The translations under genes and the position numbers were made by a program. The notes beneath the pieces were generated by a model. That model searched no databases. It saw nothing but the letters and a program-made list of their open reading frames with translations, and was not told where the DNA came from. From assembly GCA_963754335.1 (NCBI GenBank), contig CAVWFQ010000005.1, positions 1,178,001 to 1,242,000 on the forward strand: a DNA stretch of 64,000 nt, given 5' to 3'. Shown here piece by piece: positions 60,176 to 64,000 of this stretch (within the stretch, counting starts at the first letter, position 1; every line of letters begins with the position of its first letter). This DNA is from JBBSDP01 sp963754335 (GTDB lineage: Bacteria > Planctomycetota > Phycisphaerae > Tepidisphaerales > Tepidisphaeraceae).

Positions 60176-60841
60176 ATGCCCGACAAATGGGTGACGTTGG
60201 CGCAAGCCGCTGCCGCATTGAAAGTTCATCCCCGCACTGTTGAACGGCAAATCAAGAACGGCAAACTGCAAAGCCGCCGGACAGATGCCGGGCAGCTTGA
60301 AGTGTCAGTTGACCTTCCTGAAGAAAGCACCACTGCTTCAGAAGCGTTGGCGGTGGTTGCCGGGCAGGCGGACAACCAGGTGCAACTTGCGCTGGGGGCG
60401 ACTTCGGCCTTAGTCAAGGCTGCCCAGGAAGATGCCCACCTTGCCCGAACTGAAACATTACGCGCGTGGAGCGAAGCGCGAATTGCCCGGCGTGGGGCCG
60501 GCGTTGCCTGGGCAACGCTGGGCATCATGTCGGCGGGCCTGATGGTGGCGGTCGGATGGGCTTCCTCCACGATGACTCATTCAAAAGACGAGGTGAGACA
60601 TTCCTCTTTCCAGATCCAACAGTTGTCCGACACCGTCGTCCAGTTGTCGGCAACGCGCGATCAGCTTCGTGGCGACCTGGAAGTGGCAAATGTAAAGAGA
60701 GCTCATGCAGAAGGGGAACTTGCCGCACGGCAGATGGCCGCTTTGCGACAGAATGCACCCACGACACGCCCCGCTGGTTTTATTGATCGGATCGCCAACC
60801 TGCTGTCGGGTGCGCTGTCCGACACGCCGGGCGGGCAGTGA
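60176..60841 (+). CDS. HTH-membrane-coiled-coil protein
   Basis: 221 aa. The N-terminus KWVTLAQAAAALKVHPRTVE plus RQIKNGKLQSRRT is an excisionase/MerR-like winged helix. A linker leads to a single membrane span (GVAWATLGIMSAGLMVAVGW, near residue 110). A coiled coil follows (IQQLSDTVVQLSATRDQLRG) and a C-terminal tail. A DNA-binding head tied to the membrane could link DNA to the envelope or signal across it; that is inference. It has its own promoter and a strong ribosome site. Confidence 0.65.
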   Translation: MPDKWVTLAQAAAALKVHPRTVERQIKNGKLQSRRTDAGQLEVSVDLPEESTTASEALAVVAGQADNQVQLALGATSALVKAAQEDAHLARTETLRAWSEARIARRGAGVAWATLGIMSAGLMVAVGWASSTMTHSKDEVRHSSFQIQQLSDTVVQLSATRDQLRGDLEVANVKRAHAEGELAARQMAALRQNAPTTRPAGFIDRIANLLSGALSDTPGGQ

Positions 60842-60897
60842 AAATTGTGCTGACGACCGGAAAATCGTTTCGCGATCGGTGTTCGCGCTTGTCCTTA

Positions 60898-60992
60898 AAA
60901 TCAACGTTCAACATCCAACGCTCAACTTTCAACTTTCAACGATTGGAACATCCCCTGTTGAACGTTGAACGTTGAATGTTGAACGTTAAATT
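60898..60992. repeat. Inverted repeat of AACGTTCAACATCC units
   Basis: AACGTTCAACATCCAACGCT plus CAACTTTCAACTTTCAACG faces TTGAACGTTGAACGTTGAAT plus GTTGAACGTT. Each arm is a tandem array of short units. It separates the HTH-membrane gene from nuoD. Confidence 0.85.
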
Positions 60993-61106
60993 CGGCTGTC
61001 TAAAACCTGATCTTCTTCCCGACGACGCAAGATGGCACATCTCCCTCTCCCCGCTATAATCCCGCGCTCTTAGGTCTCGACGCAAAACGCCCCGCAGAGG
61101 TTCGAT

Positions 61107-62384
61107 ATGCCTTATACGTTGACCCCAGCCCCTGATTCCGATGAATTGCTTCCGCCGGAAGTGGGCACGGACGGCGACAACCGCTGGACATTGAATTTCG
61201 GCCCGCAGCACCCGGCGACGCACACGACGCTGCGCATCGTGCTCGAGCTCGACGGCGAGCGCATCGTCAAATGTACGCCACACATCGGATATCTCCACAG
61301 CGGCTTCGAAAAGCTCGGCGAGCATCTCAACTACAACCAGTACGTCACGATCGTCGATCGGATGGACTACTCGGCGCCGATCTATAACGAACTGGCCTGG
61401 CATCACGCTGTTGAAAAACTGATGGGGATCGAGCTGACTCCGCGCTGCAAAGTGCTTCGCACGATCGCCAATGAGCTGGGCCGAATTCAGTCGCATTTGC
61501 TTTGCATCGGCGCGGCCGGCCTCGACCTGGGGGCGTTCACCGCGTTTCTCTATGGCTTCAACGAACGCGAAGTGATTTACGACATCGTCGAGTACATGAG
61601 CGGCCAGCGCTTCCACACGAGCTGGACGCGGGTAGGGGGGTTGAACATGGATCTGCCCGATGAGGCGATGTTCAAGAAGATGGTGAAGAAATTCATCAAC
61701 GAGAACATGCCCCGCGCCGCCGAGGATGTCGAAAAGCTGCTGAACAAGAATCGCATCTTCGTCGATCGCACCAAAGGGATCGGCGTGCTCACGCGCGAGG
61801 AGGCGATCGCCTGGAGCGTGAGCGGACCGATGGCCCGCGGCTCCGGCGTGCGCCGCGACATCCGCAAGGATGAGCCGTATCTCTGTTACGCCGACAACTG
61901 GGACGGGCAGGGGGCCCCGGCCGTCGATTTCAAGGTGCCGGTCATGACCACCGGCGACGTCTATGCCCGTTATCTGGTTCGCCTGGAAGAGGTGAAACAG
62001 AGCCTGCACATCATCCGCCAGCTGATCGACAACATCCCGCCCGGTCCGGTGAATGTCAGCCCCGAAGGGAAGGAAGTGCTCCCGCCGAAAGGAGAGGTCT
62101 ACAGCAGCATCGAAGGACTGATCCAGCACTTCGAGCTGATCATGACCAACCGCGGCTTCGAAGCGCCCAAGGGAGAAGTCTACGGCTGCATCGAAACCGC
62201 CAACGGCGAACTCGGTTATTACATCGTCAGCTCGGGCGACAACGTCCCCTGGCGCGCCCGCACCCGGCCTAACAGCTTTATCAACTACCAGGTCTTTTCG
62301 AAGCTGATCGAAGGTCACATGATCAGCGACGTGGTGGCGGTGCTTGGAAGCATCAATGTGATCGCGGCGGAGCTGGATCGATAG
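61107..62384 (+). CDS. nuoD: NADH-quinone oxidoreductase subunit D
   Basis: 425 aa. LNFGPQHPATHTTLRIVLEL is the family signature, followed by PHIGYLHSGFEKLGEHLNYN, RMDYSAPIYNELAWHHAVEK and ELGRIQSHLLCIGAAGLDLG. The C-terminal ARTRPNSFINYQVFSKLIEG and ISDVVAVLGSINVIAAELDR are complete. It forms the quinone pocket of complex I in the peripheral arm. Upstream genes are not nuo genes; nuoE follows after one small gene. Confidence 0.96.
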   Translation: MPYTLTPAPDSDELLPPEVGTDGDNRWTLNFGPQHPATHTTLRIVLELDGERIVKCTPHIGYLHSGFEKLGEHLNYNQYVTIVDRMDYSAPIYNELAWHHAVEKLMGIELTPRCKVLRTIANELGRIQSHLLCIGAAGLDLGAFTAFLYGFNEREVIYDIVEYMSGQRFHTSWTRVGGLNMDLPDEAMFKKMVKKFINENMPRAAEDVEKLLNKNRIFVDRTKGIGVLTREEAIAWSVSGPMARGSGVRRDIRKDEPYLCYADNWDGQGAPAVDFKVPVMTTGDVYARYLVRLEEVKQSLHIIRQLIDNIPPGPVNVSPEGKEVLPPKGEVYSSIEGLIQHFELIMTNRGFEAPKGEVYGCIETANGELGYYIVSSGDNVPWRARTRPNSFINYQVFSKLIEGHMISDVVAVLGSINVIAAELDR

Positions 62385-62415
62385 AAGAAAAGCGAACCTC
62401 TCCAAAGGCGGTCAC

Positions 62416-62625
62416 ATGCGTGATGAAATTGTCGAGCACCTTGATCGAGAGCCGTTTGTCCCATTTCGTATTATCCTGACGAGCGGACAGGGATATGACA
62501 TCACGAATCCGCATCTTGTCGCGCTCGGCGAAAGCGTAATGCACGTAATGCAACCGAGATCCAATCGGTACGCAATATTGCGATTGAACCAGATCGCGTC
62601 GCTGGAAGTGCTTGAAACGGCATAG
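62416..62625 (+). CDS. Small conserved-looking protein between nuoD and nuoE
   Basis: 69 aa: RDEIVEHLDREPFVPFRIIL, then TSGQGYDITNPHLVALGESV and RYAILRLNQIASLEVLETA. The pattern of L-x-x-x-P-F-x-P-F-R-I-x-L-x-(S/T)-G is known from many small planctomycete proteins of unknown function. It lies 32 bases after nuoD and 27 before nuoE, so it is in the operon. A small beta-barrel is likely. Confidence 0.75.
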   Translation: MRDEIVEHLDREPFVPFRIILTSGQGYDITNPHLVALGESVMHVMQPRSNRYAILRLNQIASLEVLETA

Positions 62626-62651
62626 TTGAGAATTCATAGGGATGGTGCTGA

Positions 62652-63233
62652 ATGGCCTGGATCACCGAAAACCGTAGAACCGAAGTCATCGAAAAGCGTT
62701 CGGAGCCGTATCTCACCGATGCGCTCAAGAAGCGCATCGCCGACACGTATTTCCATCGCTTCCCGACGAGGCAGGCGGTGTTGATGCCGGCGTTGCATGT
62801 ATTGCAACACGAGTACAACTGGCTTCCGCCGCAGGCGCTGGAGGAGATCGGCGCCTTCCTCGGGCTCAAGCCCGCCGACGTTCTCGACACCGCCAGCTTC
62901 TATGAAGAGTATTGGCTTCGGCCCAAGGGAAAATATCTCCTGCAGGTTTGCCGCTCACTTTCCTGTGAAATCTGCGGCTCGCGCGCGATCACCGATCATC
63001 TCAAGGAGAAGCTGAAGATCGACGAGGGAGAGACGACCACCGACGGCAAATTTACGCTGGTCGAACTGGAGTGTCTCGGCTCGTGCGGAACGGCTCCCGC
63101 CGTTCTCGTCAATGACGTGCTGTACGAAGATGTGACCGTTCAGCAGATGGACGATCTCCTGCAAAAACTTCCCGACGATCCGCATGCATTCAAGGATCCA
63201 ACGATCACGTGGGAAGAACACGCGTCGCACTGA
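62652..63233 (+). CDS. nuoE: NADH-quinone oxidoreductase subunit E
   Basis: 193 aa. Helical start (TYFHRFPTRQAVLMPALHVL, QHEYNWLPPQALEEIGAFLG), then a thioredoxin-like [2Fe-2S] domain: LLQVCRSLSCEICGSRAITD (C-x4-C) and LVELECLGSCGTAPAVLVND (C-x3-C). Both cluster pairs are present. The protein carries the N1a centre of complex I. It belongs to the nuoD operon. Confidence 0.94.
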   Translation: MAWITENRRTEVIEKRSEPYLTDALKKRIADTYFHRFPTRQAVLMPALHVLQHEYNWLPPQALEEIGAFLGLKPADVLDTASFYEEYWLRPKGKYLLQVCRSLSCEICGSRAITDHLKEKLKIDEGETTTDGKFTLVELECLGSCGTAPAVLVNDVLYEDVTVQQMDDLLQKLPDDPHAFKDPTITWEEHASH

Positions 63234-63273
63234 GTCGCGCCGGCCCGGAAAAACCGACAGACGGAATTCATTT

Positions 63274-63937
63274 TTGTCTACGCCTCCATTCACGTCGTCA
63301 TTCAGATCATCCGTCTCGTGGCGGCAAACGATCGCCATCTTTATTTTGTTCATGCTCGTCTGCGGTGGATTGATCGCGTGGGGGAGCTATCACGCCACTT
63401 ATCATTATGCGGTGGTCCAGGATGGCGTTCTGTATCGCGACGGAAGCCGCTCCATCCATGAACTGAACAACGCGGTGAGCAGGGCAAATCCGAAGACCGT
63501 TATATCGCTCATCGATGATCAGGAACTGCACGATCCGGCTAAGCCGCAATTCCAGGAGGAAGAAGCCGATATGTCCGCCCGGGGGATCGCGTACCAGCGT
63601 ATCGCCGTGAAATTGGGGGGATGGCCCACCAGCGAAGACATACGGCAATTTCTGAATGCGATGGAAGACGCGTCGCGTCAGCCGGTTCTGATCCACTGCG
63701 CAAGGCGTTCGGCGGACGGCGATGTTCGTCGCCGCCTATCAGGAATCGGTGCTCGGGTACGATAAACAACGGGCGAAGGATGCGATCCTGAGCTTCGGAC
63801 ACAGCGCGAAGACCATCGACGAGATCAAGAAGTTCATCGATAATTACGATCCCAGAACGCGGACGATCTCGCCGGAGTTGTATAAGATAAGCAGCGGCCC
63901 CTATGACAACGTCGAGCAAGATCAGCATTCGCCTTGA
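63274..63937 (+). CDS. Membrane-anchored dual-specificity phosphatase, frameshifted at the active site
   Basis: TTG 63274 gives a short lead and a membrane span (TIAIFILFMLVCGGLIAWGS). The body has YAVVQDGVLYRDGSRSIHEL, NPKTVISLIDDQELHDPAKP and QPVLIHC. Just after HC the frame changes; the next frame reads QGVRRTAMFVAAYQESVLGY, which completes HC-x5-R (HCxQGVRRT). It continues AKTIDEIKKFIDNYDPRTRT to 63937. Family members remove phosphate from Tyr/Ser/Thr or lipids. About 220 aa after correction. Confidence 0.75.
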
Positions 63938-64000
63938 GAAGCCGTTGCCGGCGAGCAACGATTGCCTGCCGCACGCCGCCATGAACCTCGGCGCCGCTCG
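63903..64000 (+). CDS. Start of an unknown gene (runs off the right edge)
   Basis: ATG 63903 lies inside the end of the phosphatase gene. The frame stays open for 32 codons: MTTSSKISIRLEKPLPASND, then CLPHAAMNLGAA. Too little is visible to name it. The overlap with its neighbour suggests co-transcription. Confidence 0.4.
   Translation, partial: MTTSSKISIRLEKPLPASNDCLPHAAMNLGAA

Noticed and set aside
60936..62405. 489-codon open frame opposite nuoD
   Set aside because: Antisense to an unmistakable nuoD. High GC third positions create the long shadow frame.

Overview
The window reads as a chromosome segment of a GC-rich planctomycete, most like class Phycisphaerae. I infer this from gene content: three PEP-CTERM-anchored proteins, a prepilin-type protein ending in an H-X9-DG-like region, DUF4159 and DUF3472 secreted proteins, hopanoid genes (hpnH, hpnG), and a repeated family of small membrane proteins ending in a CGYDLRA..RCPECG zinc ribbon. 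No rRNA, tRNA or CRISPR array was seen.

Layout. 1-5.4 kb: end of a PAS sensor gene, a YmdB-type phosphodiesterase, a frameshifted glycerophosphodiester phosphodiesterase and a DUF4159 secreted protein. 5.8-33.0 kb: a phage-derived island read leftward. From right to left it holds a small HTH protein, a lysis-like membrane/lipoprotein operon, a beta-helix protein, two tandem 33-aa membrane microproteins, an ABC ATPase-acetyltransferase fusion, small and large terminase, a DUF4325 protein, portal, prohead protease, HK97-type major capsid protein, head-tail connector, head closure and tail-completion-like genes, then several unrecognised structural genes. No integrase, tape measure, tail tube or replication gene was recognised, so this is a head-packaging module of a degraded prophage or a GTA-like unit. 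Rightward genes in it look like cargo. 33.4-35.7 kb: four tandem zinc-ribbon membrane proteins linked by ATGA overlaps. 36-44.4 kb: metabolic and secreted genes (DUF3472, UxaA pair, PEP-CTERM protein, arginase fold, HpnH, HpnG). 44.5-58.7 kb: PEP-CTERM, pilin-like, Kdo/LPS-kinase-like, PurU, PlsC, sialate O-acetylesterase, twin secreted proteins, hybrid histidine kinase, Spy-like and PQQ-propeller proteins. 58.7-64 kb: ParB with a parS site, small membrane proteins, NuoD and NuoE, and a dual-specificity phosphatase.

Two features dominate. First, gaps between genes are full of long inverted repeats of at least ten unrelated sequence families, some of them inside genes. A transposase of the REP-associated (RAYT) type survives as a remnant flanked by two copies of one family. 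Second, about fourteen genes carry single frame breaks, which may be real decay or indel errors in the assembly.

The most unusual object is a 775-bp ORF-less, strongly structured segment (26508-27282). It lies exactly inside one arm of a palindromic repeat, without duplication or loss of target bases, and has a group II intron domain V-like hairpin near its right end.
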